DNA from: Xanthobacteraceae bacterium
GTDB taxonomy: Bacteria; Pseudomonadota; Alphaproteobacteria; Rhizobiales; Xanthobacteraceae
Length of the DNA: 64,000 nt
Reading direction: 5' to 3'
NCBI GenBank assembly: GCA_029266425.1
Contig: JAQSWY010000008.1
Span: 62,001 to 126,000 of the forward strand
Both the position numbers and the translations under genes were made by a program. Shown piece after piece: positions 1 through 9,391 of the stretch; the stretch's first letter is position 1, and each line of letters begins with the position of its first letter. The notes beneath the pieces are model-generated. The model made no database searches, was not told where the DNA came from, and saw nothing but the letters and a program-made list of their open reading frames with translations.

Positions 1-320
1 TTGGCAGGCTCGCCCTTGGCGCGCACGTCCGAGATCATGCCGCGGAGCTGACGAATCTTCACATTGTCGGCGAGCTGGAGCTCGATCTCGTTGTCATCGA
101 TGACGCGGGCCACCTTGCCGATGAGGCCGCCCGAGGTGACGACGGTGTCGCCGCGGCGGATGCCCTTCACCAATTCCTGGTGCGCCTTCACCTTGCGCTG
201 CTGCGGGCGCAGGATGAGGAAATACATGATCACGAAGATGAGCACGAAGGGCAGCAGCGACGTGAGCATGTCGAAGCCGCCGGGAGCGGCAGCCTGCGCA
301 TAGGCGGGCGTAATGAACAT
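1..320 (-). CDS. yajC: Preprotein translocase subunit YajC (3' end cut by window)
   Basis: YajC is a small single-span inner-membrane protein that associates with SecDF and the SecYEG translocon. Reading down from the ATG at 320, the protein starts MFITPAYAQAAAPGGFD, followed by a hydrophobic helix (LLPFVLIFVIMYFLIL) and the family hallmark RPQQRKVKAHQE. The cytoplasmic part then has GDTVVTSGGLIGKV. About 106 residues are visible and the C-terminus is lost at the window edge. In alphaproteobacteria secD and secF normally follow, which would be just outside. It is divergent from the ATPase gene at 507. Confidence 0.93.
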   Translation of the reverse strand, partial: MFITPAYAQAAAPGGFDMLTSLLPFVLIFVIMYFLILRPQQRKVKAHQELVKGIRRGDTVVTSGGLIGKVARVIDDNEIELQLADNVKIRQLRGMISDVRAKGEPA

Positions 321-506
321 GGAAGTCCCTTGTCGTCGAAATCATGAGACGGGCGCGAACCGCCCGGCGAAGCGGCGCGGACTATACTGACGCGCCTGCG
401 GTTTGCAAACGCCGATAAAGCGCATCGGATCACGTAACGGAAGATGGCCCCTTCGCTTGCAGGCAAACGCGGTGCCCGGTATCTCCCGGCCGGCAAGGAG
501 CCTCAC

Positions 507-1403
507 ATGACCGCCCCGACCCAAAATGCCACCAACGCCCCCGATTTCGGCCTGCTGCTCGCCCGCATCGCCGATGCCCTCGACCGTCTGGCCCCGGCAC
601 GCGCGACCAATGTCGATTTCGCCATCGCCGACGCCTTTGTCTGGCACGCCGATCCCGGCCGCCCGGAGCCGGTAGCCAAGGTCAACCGGGTCGAGATGGG
701 TCTCCTCAAGGGTATCGACCGCACCCGCGACGTGCTGGTGGACAACACCACCCGCTTCGCCAACGGCCTGCCCGCCAACAACGCCCTCCTCTGGGGCGCT
801 CGCGGCATGGGCAAGAGTTCGCTGGTCAAGGCCGCCCATGCGGCGGTGAACGCCGAGCTTGCCAAGGATGGCAAGGCGCCGCTGAAGCTCGTGGAGATCC
901 ACCGCGAGGACATCGAGACGCTGCCCGCCTTGATGGCGCTGATGCGGTCCTCGCCATTCCGCTTCATCGTGTTCTGCGACGACCTTTCCTTCGACGCCGA
1001 CGACACCTCCTACAAATCGCTGAAGGCGGTGCTGGAAGGCGGCATCGAAGGCCGGCCGGAAAACGTCATCTTCTACGCCACCTCCAACCGCCGGCACCTG
1101 CTGCCGCGCGACATGATGGAGAATGAGCGCTCGACCGCGATCAATCCGGGCGAGGCGGTGGAGGAGAAGGTCTCGCTGTCGGATCGCTTCGGCCTTTGGC
1201 TCGGCTTCCACAAATGCAGCCAGGACGAATATCTCGCCATGGTGAACGGCTACATCGCCCATTTCGGCATCCCGATCGACGCCGACGAATTGCGCCGCGA
1301 GGCGCTGGAGTGGGCGACGACGCGCGGTGCGCGCTCGGGCCGTACGGCGTTCCAATTTGTACAGGATGTGGCGGGGCGGCTCGGCGTGCCCCTGAAAGGC
1401 TAG
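507..1403 (+). CDS. DUF815-family AAA ATPase
   Basis: A 298-residue predicted P-loop ATPase of the DUF815 group. Its exact role is unknown, but it is common beside the Tat/pcm genes in Rhizobiales. The Walker A motif GARGMGKS lies at residues 97-104 and a Walker B-like stretch FIVFCDDLSF at 153-162. The middle region TSNRRHLL resembles the sensor-1 part of AAA proteins. I chose the ATG at 507 because AAGGAG sits a few bases upstream; an in-frame ATG at 444 would add 21 residues with no ribosome-binding site. It is divergent from yajC and ends at a strong terminator shared with the convergent LysM gene. Confidence 0.85.
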   Translation: MTAPTQNATNAPDFGLLLARIADALDRLAPARATNVDFAIADAFVWHADPGRPEPVAKVNRVEMGLLKGIDRTRDVLVDNTTRFANGLPANNALLWGARGMGKSSLVKAAHAAVNAELAKDGKAPLKLVEIHREDIETLPALMALMRSSPFRFIVFCDDLSFDADDTSYKSLKAVLEGGIEGRPENVIFYATSNRRHLLPRDMMENERSTAINPGEAVEEKVSLSDRFGLWLGFHKCSQDEYLAMVNGYIAHFGIPIDADELRREALEWATTRGARSGRTAFQFVQDVAGRLGVPLKG

Positions 1404-1470
1404 CCCGCCGCCCCGCAGTGACCGGCGCCAAGGTCCGAACGTCGCGCCGGTGTTCGATCTTCACAGATGA

Positions 1471-1498
1471 AAAAGGGCTCGTTTCCGAGCCCTTTTTT
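1471..1498. terminator. Bidirectional rho-independent terminator
   Basis: The sequence is AAAA, then GGGCTCG, a TTTC loop, CGAGCCC and TTTTTT. The 7-bp perfect stem is flanked by A and T runs, so it works on either strand. It sits between the convergent ATPase gene (ends 1403) and the LysM/M23 lipoprotein gene (ends 1518). Confidence 0.92.
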
Positions 1499-1517
1499 AT
1501 ATCTCAGGCGATCACGT

Positions 1518-2726
1518 TCAGAGCCCGGCGAGATGCGAGCTCGGATCGACCGGCTGCGAGCCCTTGCGGATCTCGAAATGCACCTGCGGCGAGGTCACCG
1601 AGCCGGTCTGGCCGGCCTTGGCGATGGTCTGGCCGCGCTTCACGGTCTCGCCCTTCTTCACGTCGATCGCGCTATTGTGGGCATAGGCCGTCACCCAGCC
1701 GTCGGCGTGCTTAATCAGGACCAGATTGCCGTAACCCTTCAGCTCGTTGCCGGCATAAGCGACGACACCGTCCTCGGCCGCCTTGACCGAGGTGCCTTCC
1801 GGCACCGAGACGTTGATGCCTTCATTCTGCTGTCCGCCCGGCTTCGGGCCGAAGCCGGAAATGATGCGGCCGCGCACCGGCCAGCGGAACTGCATGCCGG
1901 CCTGCTTGTCGTCGCCCTTCACCGCGTCCTCGGCCGGCTCCGCCGGCTTCACCGCGGCGATGAGCTGAGCGTTCTTTTCGGCGGCAGCGGCCGATGCGGC
2001 CTGCGCCACCGGTTTCACCTCGGCAGGCTTCGGCTTGGCGGGAGCGGCGGCGACCACCGGAGCCGCAGCCGGCGCCGGCTTCGCCGCGAGGCTCGCACGC
2101 GGTGCCGGAGTCGCAGCCGGCTTGGCCGCGCTCGCGGTGAGCGTGCCCGAACCGGGGACGGCGATGCGCTGGCCGATGCGGACCGAACCGTTGATGTCCA
2201 TCTTGTTGGCTTCGGCGAGCGTCGAGCGCGGCACGCCATACAGACGGGCGATGGAGGTCAGGCTCTCGCCGGACGCGACAACATGGGTGCCGCCGCCGGC
2301 CGCGGGCGTCCGCGCCGAGGCAGCAGAAGCCTGAGGCGCCGTCGGGCGCGAGCCGTAGATCGGCTGCGCAGCCGGGGCCGGATTGGATGCGTAGGAATTC
2401 GAGGCCGGCGCCGCGCCATAGGGCGAGGAACCGTAAGGCTGATTGTTCTGCGGCGAGATCTGCGCCGGGGCGCCATAAGGCGCCGGCTGCTGCTGATAGC
2501 CGCCGGGAGCGCCCATTGGCGCGCTCTGCACCGGGGCGGACGGCGCCGCGCCTACCGAACCCGTATAGGCCGGCGACGACATGCGGTCGCTTGCGGCAAA
2601 AGGATTGGAATTGGGATCACCAAAGCGGTTGGCATCGGCGCTGCACGCGGCGGCCGTACCCGCCAGAAGGGCCATTGCGGCAAGCCGCACAAAGGGCACC
2701 GAACCCGACATCGGAAAGCTACGCAT
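1518..2726 (-). CDS. LysM and degenerate M23 (LytM) domain lipoprotein, NlpD-like
   Basis: An outer-membrane-type lipoprotein of about 402 residues. The N-terminal hydrophobic segment ends in the lipobox-like LAGTAAAC. A Pro/Ala/Gln-rich linker follows, then one LysM domain (THVVASGESLTSIARLYGVP to RIGQRIAVPG) and a C-terminal M23 domain. The first zinc motif (HxxxD) reads NEGIN and the HxH motif reads QVHFE, so metal ligands are missing. This matches the NlpD/EnvC class, which activates amidases rather than cutting peptidoglycan. It lies downstream of pcm, as in other Rhizobiales. The start is uncertain: ATGs at 2759, 2726 and 2711 are all in frame. Confidence 0.85.
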   Translation of the reverse strand: MRSFPMSGSVPFVRLAAMALLAGTAAACSADANRFGDPNSNPFAASDRMSSPAYTGSVGAAPSAPVQSAPMGAPGGYQQQPAPYGAPAQISPQNNQPYGSSPYGAAPASNSYASNPAPAAQPIYGSRPTAPQASAASARTPAAGGGTHVVASGESLTSIARLYGVPRSTLAEANKMDINGSVRIGQRIAVPGSGTLTASAAKPAATPAPRASLAAKPAPAAAPVVAAAPAKPKPAEVKPVAQAASAAAAEKNAQLIAAVKPAEPAEDAVKGDDKQAGMQFRWPVRGRIISGFGPKPGGQQNEGINVSVPEGTSVKAAEDGVVAYAGNELKGYGNLVLIKHADGWVTAYAHNSAIDVKKGETVKRGQTIAKAGQTGSVTSPQVHFEIRKGSQPVDPSSHLAGL

Positions 2727-2885
2727 CGCACCACACCCGAACGCTACACACGTCCGCATTAAGTGGCCGTATAGGTAAACATGGGTTTAAGCGCCGTAGC
2801 GGAGGAAGCAAATTCGGGCGGATTCGCGGCGACTTGTGGATTGACGGTTGCTAGAAAGACACAGTTGGATTCGCTCATCCGAGTC

Positions 2886-2931
2886 GTTATCCGGACGGCC
2901 GAAGGCCGAGCCGGGATGACGAAGGCCGGGC
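2886..2931. repeat. Palindromic intergenic repeat, family B
   Basis: GC-rich inverted repeat of the form TCCGGACGGCCGAAGG, then CCGAGCCGGGATGACG. It lies between the lipoprotein gene and pcm and shares the GTCATCCCGG-type terminus with copies at 4579, 6030, 22112, 26373 and 27516. Confidence 0.6.
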
Positions 2932-2938
2932 ACTTGCG

Positions 2939-3610
2939 TCACAACACCTGCGCCACGCCTCTCAGCAGCGGCACGAAGCGCACCGGCACCATCTCGCGCT
3001 TGGCGATGCCGTCGGCGGTGAGCACGTAGCGGATCAGCATCTGGGTTTCCTGCGGCGGGCCTACCGGGGCGACCAGCACCCCGCCCAGCCGCAGCTGATC
3101 GAACAGCGCGGGAGGCACTTCCTCGACCGCCGCAGTGACGATGATGCGGTCATAGGGCGCGCGTGGCGCATAGCCGGTGGAGCCGTCGGCCACCACGACC
3201 TCGATGTTGCTGTAGCCGAGCCGCTTCAGCCGATCCGCCGCGGTCTGCGCCAGGGTGCGGAAGCGCTCCACCGTGATTACGCTCTCGGCGATCTGGCCGA
3301 GAATGGCGGCGTGGTAGCCGCTGCCGGTGCCGATCTCCAGCACCGAATGCCGCGGCTTGAGTTCGAGCGCCTCGGTCATCAGCGCCACCACCGCGGGTTG
3401 GCTGATGGTCTGGCCGCAGGAGATGGGCAACGCCTGGTCGAGCCACGCCAGCGAGCGACATACCGGGTCGACGAAGCGCTCGCGCGGCACGTGCTCGAAG
3501 GCGCGCATCAAAAGAGGATCGCGTATGCCGCGCTTGCGCAGCGTCAACAGCAGTTCGGCACGTTCCAACGCATCGTCCGCCTCAGGATCGGGCACGAAGG
3601 TCACTCGCAT
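2939..3610 (-). CDS. pcm: Protein-L-isoaspartate O-methyltransferase
   Basis: This enzyme repairs damaged proteins by methylating L-isoaspartyl residues with S-adenosylmethionine. The 223-residue product has the family signature ISCGQTISQP and PAVVALMTEAL near residues 63-85. The SAM-binding motif I, VLEIGTGSGYHAAIL, lies around 95-109, followed by ITVER, VVADGSTGYAP and YDRIIVTAAVEEVP. Its length is normal for the family. It sits in the conserved serS-surE-pcm-lipoprotein order. A second, more divergent homologue is at 29149. Confidence 0.95.
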   Translation of the reverse strand: MRVTFVPDPEADDALERAELLLTLRKRGIRDPLLMRAFEHVPRERFVDPVCRSLAWLDQALPISCGQTISQPAVVALMTEALELKPRHSVLEIGTGSGYHAAILGQIAESVITVERFRTLAQTAADRLKRLGYSNIEVVVADGSTGYAPRAPYDRIIVTAAVEEVPPALFDQLRLGGVLVAPVGPPQETQMLIRYVLTADGIAKREMVPVRFVPLLRGVAQVL

Positions 3611-3677
3611 TACGGATCGACCATATAATTAATCTCTGCGACCAGCGACGCCAGCGAATAGAGGTGTTCCGCTACAA

Positions 3678-3774
3678 CATCCTTCGAGGCCCGCCCAAGC
3701 TCGCACACCAGCATGACGTCGTTCTTTCAGTATCAACGTCATTCGGAGGTGCTCGCATAGCGAGCCTCAAAGGG
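3678..3774. repeat. Palindromic intergenic repeat, family A (copy 1)
   Basis: Imperfect inverted repeat opening with CATCCTTCGAGGC and closing with GAGCCTCAAAGGG, between pcm and surE. It contains the GAGGTGCTCGCATAGCGAGCC arm. It is related to the longer copies at 11994 and 19156 but more decayed. Confidence 0.7.
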
Positions 3775-3792
3775 AAGCGGAACGCCACGTCC

Positions 3793-4557
3793 CTACTTCC
3801 CGAACCGCTGCGCCAGCCTGGTCATCATCGGCTCGTCGGTCATGTCGAGCCGGAGAGGCGTCACCGAGATGCGGCCCTGGTCGAGGGCGTGCAGATCCGA
3901 GCCGTTCACCGTCTCGAACCGGCGCTTCTCGAAGGCGATCCAGTAATAGGGATTGCCGCGGCCATCATTGCGCTCATCGATGCGCAGCAGGTCCTGGTTG
4001 CGCGTGCCCTGCGCGGTCACGGCGACGCCGGCGACCTCGTCGATCGGCCGGTTGGGGAAATTGATGTTGACGAGGATGCCCGGCGGCAACACCTCCTCCA
4101 GCACGGACCGGATCACGCCCGGCCCAAAATGCTCGGCGACGGTGTAGGGCGGCGCGCTCCTGGTGTCGAAGCCATAGGCCTGCGACAGCGCCATGGACGG
4201 GATGCCGAGCACCGTGCCCTCGATGGCGCCGGCAACCGTGCCGGAATAGCCGACATCCTCGGCGACGTTCTGGCCGCGATTGACGCCGGAAAGCACGAGA
4301 TCGGGCCGCGCATCCATCATGATATGGCGCACCGCCATGATCACGCAGTCGGTCGGCGTGCCCTTCACCGCAAAGCGCCGCTCCTCGACCTGGCGCAGCC
4401 GCAGCGGATCGGACAGCGAGAGCGAGTGCGAGACGCCGGACTGGTCGAACTCCGGCGCCACCACCCAGACATCGTCGGAGAGCGCCCGCGCAATCCGCGC
4501 GCAGGCCTCCAAGCCCGGGGCATGGATGCCGTCGTCATTGGTGACCAGAATGCGCAT
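3793..4557 (-). CDS. surE: 5'/3'-nucleotidase SurE
   Basis: SurE is a metal-dependent nucleoside monophosphatase linked to stationary-phase survival. The 254-residue product starts with the diagnostic MRILVTNDDGIHAPGL. It also has VVAPEFDQSGVSHSLSL, KGTPTDCV and PDLVLSGVNRGQNVAEDVGYSGTVAGA, all canonical. Acidic residues in NDDG and Asn/Ser in SGVN form the metal site in this family. It lies between serS and pcm on the same strand, an arrangement shared across alphaproteobacteria. Confidence 0.97.
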   Translation of the reverse strand: MRILVTNDDGIHAPGLEACARIARALSDDVWVVAPEFDQSGVSHSLSLSDPLRLRQVEERRFAVKGTPTDCVIMAVRHIMMDARPDLVLSGVNRGQNVAEDVGYSGTVAGAIEGTVLGIPSMALSQAYGFDTRSAPPYTVAEHFGPGVIRSVLEEVLPPGILVNINFPNRPIDEVAGVAVTAQGTRNQDLLRIDERNDGRGNPYYWIAFEKRRFETVNGSDLHALDQGRISVTPLRLDMTDEPMMTRLAQRFGK

Positions 4558-4578
4558 TTTCTTCTCGCCATTTCAGTT

Positions 4579-4604
4579 GTCATCCCCGGGCGTGTCCCGG
4601 GCAT
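4579..4604. repeat. Half of palindromic repeat, family B
   Basis: GTCATCCCCGGGCGTGTCCC then GGGCAT, lying in the short surE-serS gap. Only one arm of the longer family-B element is present. Confidence 0.55.
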
Positions 4605-4613
4605 AACGGCACG

Positions 4614-5975
4614 CTAGGGATTCGGCCGCTCGATCCGGTTCAACCCACCCATATAGGGCTTCAACGCATCGGGAATTGCGACGGAGCCGTCGGCATTCTG
4701 GTAGGTCTCGAGGATCGCCACCATGGCACGACCGACCGCCACGCCCGAACCGTTCAGCGTGTGCACGAAACGCGGCGGCTTGCCGCCTGATGGACGGTAA
4801 CGCGCATTCATGCGCCGCGCCTGGAAATCGGTGCAGGTCGAGCAGGACGAGATCTCGCGATAGGCGGCCTGCCCGGGCAACCACACCTCGATGTCATGGG
4901 TCTTGGCCGCGGCGAAGCCCATGTCGCCGGTGCACAGCGTCTGCACCCGGAAATGCAGGCCAAGCTTCTTCAGTACCGCCTGCGCGCAGGCCAGCATCCG
5001 CTCATGCTCGAACGGCGACTGCTCCGGCGTGGTAATGGAGACGAGTTCCACCTTGGAGAACTGGTGCTGCCGGATCATGCCGCGCGTATCGCGCCCAGCC
5101 GCGCCCGCCTCGGCACGGAAGCACGGGGTGAGCGCGGTGAGGCGCAGCGGCAGTTCTTCCTCCGACAGGATGGATTCGCGCACGAGGTTGGTGAGCGGCA
5201 CTTCCGCGGTGGGGATGAGCCAATAGTCCTCGCCGGCGCGAAACTGGTCGTCGCGGAACTTGGGCAATTGCGCCGTGCCGAACATCACCTCGTCCTTCAC
5301 CAGCAGCGGCGGCGACACCTCGGTGTAGCCGTGCTCGCCAGTGTGGACGTCGAGGAAGAACTGCCCGATGGCGCGCTCGAGCCGCGCGAGCTGACCGCGG
5401 AGCACCACGAAGCGGGCGCCCGAAAGCTTGGCCGCCGTCTCGAAATCCATCATGCCGAGCGCTTCGCCGATCTCGAAATGCTGCTCGGGTTTGAAGAGAT
5501 AGGCGTCCGGCGTGTCGTCCATCACGCCGCGCCACATCGGCACAGGCACCTCGCCCGAGGGCAGATCCTCGCGCGGCACCAGCTCATAGGAGACGTTGTC
5601 GTTCTCGTCCGCCCCGATCGGCACGTCGTCGAGCGGCACGTTGGGGATGCCGGCAAGCGTGTCGTGCAATTCGGCCTCGGCCGCCTTGACCTCGGCTTCC
5701 AGCGCCGGAATGCCGTCCTTGAGGTTTGCCACCTCGGCCATCAGCTCGTTCGCCTTGGCCTCGTCCTTGGCCTTCTTGGCGGCGCCGATCTCCTTGGAGG
5801 CGGCGTTGCGGCGGGCCTGCAGATCTTCCAGCTTCACGATGCCGCCGCGCCGGCGCTCATCCACCGCGACCAGCTGATCGACCAGCGCCTGCGCCTCGCC
5901 TGCGTCGGTGCCGCGCCGAACCAGCGCGCGCACGAGCCCCTGCGGCTCCTCGCGGATCCATTTGATGTCGTGCAT
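4614..5975 (-). CDS. serS: Seryl-tRNA synthetase
   Basis: Class II synthetase that charges tRNA-Ser. The 453-residue product has the N-terminal helical arm with long coiled-coil residues (about 30-105). Motif 2 is seen in [20 protein letters not shown] and motif 3 in [19 protein letters not shown]. The segment [11 protein letters not shown] is also typical. It begins at the ATG at 5975 ([14 protein letters not shown]) and is followed by surE and pcm. A family-B repeat separates it from tatC upstream. Confidence 0.98.
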   Translation of the reverse strand: MHDIKWIREEPQGLVRALVRRGTDAGEAQALVDQLVAVDERRRGGIVKLEDLQARRNAASKEIGAAKKAKDEAKANELMAEVANLKDGIPALEAEVKAAEAELHDTLAGIPNVPLDDVPIGADENDNVSYELVPREDLPSGEVPVPMWRGVMDDTPDAYLFKPEQHFEIGEALGMMDFETAAKLSGARFVVLRGQLARLERAIGQFFLDVHTGEHGYTEVSPPLLVKDEVMFGTAQLPKFRDDQFRAGEDYWLIPTAEVPLTNLVRESILSEEELPLRLTALTPCFRAEAGAAGRDTRGMIRQHQFSKVELVSITTPEQSPFEHERMLACAQAVLKKLGLHFRVQTLCTGDMGFAAAKTHDIEVWLPGQAAYREISSCSTCTDFQARRMNARYRPSGGKPPRFVHTLNGSGVAVGRAMVAILETYQNADGSVAIPDALKPYMGGLNRIERPNP

Positions 5976-6029
5976 CGTAACCTCGAACCCGACTTTCCTT
6001 AACCCGCCAAGGCCCCATCACGGCCTACC

Positions 6030-6120
6030 GTCATCTCCGGGCTTGTCCCGGGGATCCACGCTTCGACGCCAGTGCGGCGCTCGAAGAACGTGGATGGCCG
6101 GGACAAGCTCGGCCATGACG
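6030..6120. repeat. Palindromic intergenic repeat, family B (full pair)
   Basis: The left arm GTCATCTCCGGGCTTGTCCC and the right arm GGACAAGCTCGGCCATGACG are inverted copies separated by about 50 bases. The element lies between tatC and serS and could fold into a large stem. Confidence 0.7.
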
Positions 6121-6160
6121 GCGGTAGACGTGTGGGAAAGCCCCAGCGCCTCGATCCCGC

Positions 6161-6958
6161 TTATGCGGCGGGGCTCGACGCCTCGCCATTCTCGCTCGCC
6201 GCGCGCCTGCGCTCGACGATGCGCACGAGGTAGACCGAGACCTCATAGAGAAGCAAGGTCGGGATGGCGAGCGCGAGCTGGCTGATGACGTCCGGCGGGG
6301 TCAGCACCGCGGCGGCGATGAACACGCCGACGATCGCATAGCGGCGGAATTTCTTGAGCTGCTCGGATGTCACCAGCCCGATCTGCGCCAGCAGCGTCAG
6401 GATCACCGGGAGCTGGAAGCAGATGCCGAAGGCGAAGATCAGCGTCATTATGAGCGACAGATATTCGCTCACCTGCGGCAGCATCGAGATTTCCGGCGAG
6501 TCGGGTCCCGCCATCTGCTGCATCGACAGAAAATAGGTCATCGCCAGCGGCATGGCGACGAAATAGACGAACGACGCCCCCAGAATGAAGCACACCGGCG
6601 TCGCGACCAGATACGGCCGGAAGGCGCCGCGCTCATGCTTGTAGAGGCCGGGCGCCACGAACATGTAGATCTGCGTTGCCACCACCGGGAAGGAGATGAA
6701 CGCCGCCCCGAACATGCCGAGCTTGATCTGGGTGAACAGGAATTCCTGCGGGGCGGTGTAGATGAGCTTCACGTGCTCGGTGCCGCCGGCCGCGAACTCA
6801 TACGGCCAGAGCAGGATGTTGTAGATGAACTTGCCGAGCATGAAGCAGGCGAAGAAGGCGATGAAGAACGCGATCAGCGATTTGATCAGCCGCGAGCGCA
6901 ACTCGATCAGATGCTCGATCAGTGGCGCCTTCGATGCATCAATGTCTTCCTGGCTCAT
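6161..6958 (-). CDS. tatC: Sec-independent protein translocase TatC
   Basis: TatC is the multi-span receptor of the twin-arginine pathway, which recognises RR signal peptides with TatB. The 265-residue product opens with the cytoplasmic segment [19 protein letters not shown], which carries the conserved HLxELRxR motif. Six hydrophobic segments follow, including the conserved FxPxxATPVCF-like region ([13 protein letters not shown]) and VVGVF-type helices. Its start codon overlaps the tatB stop (ATGA), so it is translationally coupled. At least two Tat substrates are encoded nearby (25266, 52059). Confidence 0.97.
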   Translation of the reverse strand: MSQEDIDASKAPLIEHLIELRSRLIKSLIAFFIAFFACFMLGKFIYNILLWPYEFAAGGTEHVKLIYTAPQEFLFTQIKLGMFGAAFISFPVVATQIYMFVAPGLYKHERGAFRPYLVATPVCFILGASFVYFVAMPLAMTYFLSMQQMAGPDSPEISMLPQVSEYLSLIMTLIFAFGICFQLPVILTLLAQIGLVTSEQLKKFRRYAIVGVFIAAAVLTPPDVISQLALAIPTLLLYEVSVYLVRIVERRRAASENGEASSPAA

Positions 6959-7923
6959 GCTGCATCCGGCCCTTCATCGCCGGCGGAAGGTGACTTGACC
7001 CTGACTCGCGGCTTGCGCTTCGGCTTATCCGCGGCAGTCGCGGGATCGTCCAGTGCGGCAGCCGCATCGCTCAGCCCGGGCTCGGCAGGCGCTGTCGCCA
7101 CCCGGGGCTTGCGCCCGGGCTTCGCGGGGGTCGCCTGCGACAGATCGGCAGCGAAAAGATCGGCCGGCGCGCCCTCGATCGCCGTGCGGGCCGCTACGGC
7201 GTCCGGCTCGGTGACGCGCGGCTTGCGCTTCGGCGCGGCGGCATCGGGCTTCGCATCCGAGACAACCGGCTCCGCCGGCTTATCATCGAGCGGCTTATCA
7301 TCGAGCGGTTTGGCATCGAGCGGTTTGGCATCGAGCGGTTTGGCGTCGAGGGGTTTGGCTTCGACTGGCTTGGTCTCGGCAGCCGGCAAGGGTTCGGGCC
7401 TCCGCTCCGGCTTCGCCAAAGCGGTGGCGCCGGCGACGCCCGGGACGATGTCCTCGAACGCATAGGGCTCCAGCGGCAGAGGCTCTTCCGGCTTCGGCAA
7501 TTGCGCCTCGACCGCGGCCGTGGCCGCGTCTGGTGCAGAGATTTGTGGGGTGGCCGGATCGAGACCCGCCGCCTTGGCGGTAGCTTCCTCGACAGTCGTC
7601 GCCGGCTCGTCCTTGCGGCCCTCGATCGCGTCCCTCGCCGCCTTCACCTCGTTTTCAAGGTCGAGCAGCGGGTTGCTCGGCAGCGCGCCGGCAATGCTCT
7701 TGTTGGCATCCTCGGTGAAGTCGGTGAAGCCCTTCTTCAGGCTATCGAGTTCCGCCTCGCGCAGCGCTTCCTGGAACTGGCCCTGGAATTCGCCGGCCAT
7801 GCGACGCAGTTTGCCCACCATCTGCCCGACGGAACGCAGGACTCCCGGCAACTCCTTCGGCCCGATGACGACGAGCGCGACGATGCCGATGACAAGAAGC
7901 TCGGACCAGCCGATATCAAACAT
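6955..7923 (-). CDS. tatB: Sec-independent protein translocase TatB with extended tail
   Basis: TatB pairs with TatC to bind Tat substrates. The N-terminus [20 protein letters not shown] is followed by the hinge [14 protein letters not shown] and an amphipathic helix, all diagnostic. At 322 residues it is much longer than the usual 130-200. The excess is an acidic, Pro/Ala/Lys-rich tail with five tandem [10 protein letters not shown] units around residues 190-215 and three similar basic RKPRV patches (around residues 230-320). The tail is probably disordered. It lies between tatA and tatC in a standard operon. Confidence 0.95.
   Translation of the reverse strand: MFDIGWSELLVIGIVALVVIGPKELPGVLRSVGQMVGKLRRMAGEFQGQFQEALREAELDSLKKGFTDFTEDANKSIAGALPSNPLLDLENEVKAARDAIEGRKDEPATTVEEATAKAAGLDPATPQISAPDAATAAVEAQLPKPEEPLPLEPYAFEDIVPGVAGATALAKPERRPEPLPAAETKPVEAKPLDAKPLDAKPLDAKPLDDKPLDDKPAEPVVSDAKPDAAAPKRKPRVTEPDAVAARTAIEGAPADLFAADLSQATPAKPGRKPRVATAPAEPGLSDAAAALDDPATAADKPKRKPRVRVKSPSAGDEGPDAA
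7279..7365. repeat. 15-bp in-frame tandem repeat in tatB
   Basis: Tandem units of about 15 bases (TTTGGCATCGAGCGG and variants TTATCATCGAGCGGC) encode repeated PLDAK and PLDDK pentapeptides. The unit length is a multiple of three, so copy number could vary without breaking the frame. Confidence 0.85.
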
Positions 7924-7983
7924 AGGTCATGCTGGGGCCGCACGGCGCGGCCCCTCCCCGTTCCGTTCGGGCCGCGGATCGGA

Positions 7984-8211
7984 TCAGCCGACCTTGCTGC
8001 GCTCGGCCTCGACGCCGGGCTGGTGGTCGATGGTGCGCGTCGGCTCGGCCGGCTTGGTCGCAGCCGTGTCCTCGTCGTCCGCCATGCCCTTCTTGAACGC
8101 CTTGATGCCCTTGGCGGCGTCCCCCATCAGCTCGGACAGCTTGCCACGGCCGAACAGCAGGAGCACGACCACCAGCACGATGACCCAGTGCCAGATGCTC
8201 AAACCACCCAT
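7984..8211 (-). CDS. tatA: Sec-independent protein translocase TatA
   Basis: TatA forms the protein-conducting oligomer of the Tat system. The 75-residue product has the typical short N-terminal span ([18 protein letters not shown]), the hinge [20 protein letters not shown] and an acidic C-terminus. It is the first gene of tatABC; the gap to tatB is about 60 bases. Confidence 0.97.
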   Translation of the reverse strand: MGGLSIWHWVIVLVVVLLLFGRGKLSELMGDAAKGIKAFKKGMADDEDTAATKPAEPTRTIDHQPGVEAERSKVG

Positions 8212-8277
8212 AACTCAACTCCTTTTGCGGTGCGCGTCCGGCCCCCTGCAGCGGCGCACCTGAAATCACATCGGACA

Positions 8278-9357
8278 TTAGGGTTCGGTCGCTGCGAAAA
8301 CAAGGACCTCTGCCGGGTCTATGTGCACGCCCACATCATGGCCTCGTGAGAGTCCGGCCGTGGCGCGGCGCCGTGATACCAGCGGTTCGTCCAGCCCCTC
8401 CACAGCGATCTCGTAGAGGTCGAGTTCCCCAAGGAAACGGTGTGCGACGATGCGCCCCGCTCGGCCCGAGCCGGGCGCCCGCAATTCAACCCCCTGCGGG
8501 CGGATCGCGGCGACGGCCGCAGTCCCCTCGCCCACGCCCGTGGCTGCGAAGCTGCCGAACGGGGTCGCCAGCCTCCCATCCACCACCTTGCCCGTGATCT
8601 CGTTGATCTCGCAGAAGAAGCGCGCCGTCGCGAGATCGGACGGGGCGCGGTAGAGCTCTTCCGGCGTGCCGACCTGGGCAAGGCGACCGGCACGCATCAG
8701 CGCAATGCGGTCACCGAGCCGCATCGCCTCCTCCGGATCGTGGGTGACGATGATGCAGGTGGCGCGCGCTTCGCGCAGCACGTTCAGCGTCTCGGTCCTG
8801 ACCGCGTCGCGCAGCCGCCGGTCGAGCCCCGAGAACGGCTCGTCCATCAGCAATATGCCCGGCCGCGGCACCAGCGCTCGGGCGAGTGCGACCCGCTGCT
8901 GCTCGCCGCCGGAAAGGGCGTGCGGATACTCGTCCGCATGGCGCTCCAGCCCGACCCGGGCGAGCGCCCGCCGCGCTTCGTCCTCGGCCTGCACGCGGCT
9001 GAGGGTGCGTAACCCGAATGTGACGTTCTGCAGATTGGTGAGGTGGGGGAACAGCGCATAGTCCTGGAACACCAGGCCGATATTGCGCTTCTCCGGCGGC
9101 ACGAATGCCCCCTCCCCGGCAACCACCAGCTTGTCGAGCGCGATGCGCCCGCCAGTCGGCCGCTCGATCCCGGCAACCAGCCGAAGCAGCGTGGTCTTTC
9201 CGCAGCCGGAATGGCCGAGCAGGCAGACGATCTCGCCCGGCTCCACCTCCAGCGAGACGCCGCGCACCGCATCCACGGTGCCATAGGAGTGGCGCACCTC
9301 GCTCAAGGTGAGGCGGCTCGCGAGAGAGACCGGGGTCCGGGCGGTAGCAAGATGCAT
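8278..9357 (-). CDS. ABC transporter ATP-binding protein, FbpC/PotA-like with TOBE-type tail
   Basis: ATPase subunit of a probable ferric-iron or polyamine type importer, 359 residues. Walker A is GHSGCGKTT (residues about 48-56), followed by the Q-loop VFQDYALFPH. The signature is LSGGEQQRVALARAL, Walker B is ILLMDEPFSGLD, and the switch His is in VTHDPEEAM. The C-terminal third (GKVVDG onward) looks like a TOBE regulatory domain. No permease or binding protein lies nearby. It is inserted between scpB and tatA, which are adjacent in most relatives, so the substrate cannot be inferred from context. Confidence 0.85.
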   Translation of the reverse strand: MHLATARTPVSLASRLTLSEVRHSYGTVDAVRGVSLEVEPGEIVCLLGHSGCGKTTLLRLVAGIERPTGGRIALDKLVVAGEGAFVPPEKRNIGLVFQDYALFPHLTNLQNVTFGLRTLSRVQAEDEARRALARVGLERHADEYPHALSGGEQQRVALARALVPRPGILLMDEPFSGLDRRLRDAVRTETLNVLREARATCIIVTHDPEEAMRLGDRIALMRAGRLAQVGTPEELYRAPSDLATARFFCEINEITGKVVDGRLATPFGSFAATGVGEGTAAVAAIRPQGVELRAPGSGRAGRIVAHRFLGELDLYEIAVEGLDEPLVSRRRATAGLSRGHDVGVHIDPAEVLVFAATEP

Positions 9358-9391
9358 AGGCGGCTCCAGTCGGGTAAGCCGCTGCTGCGGC

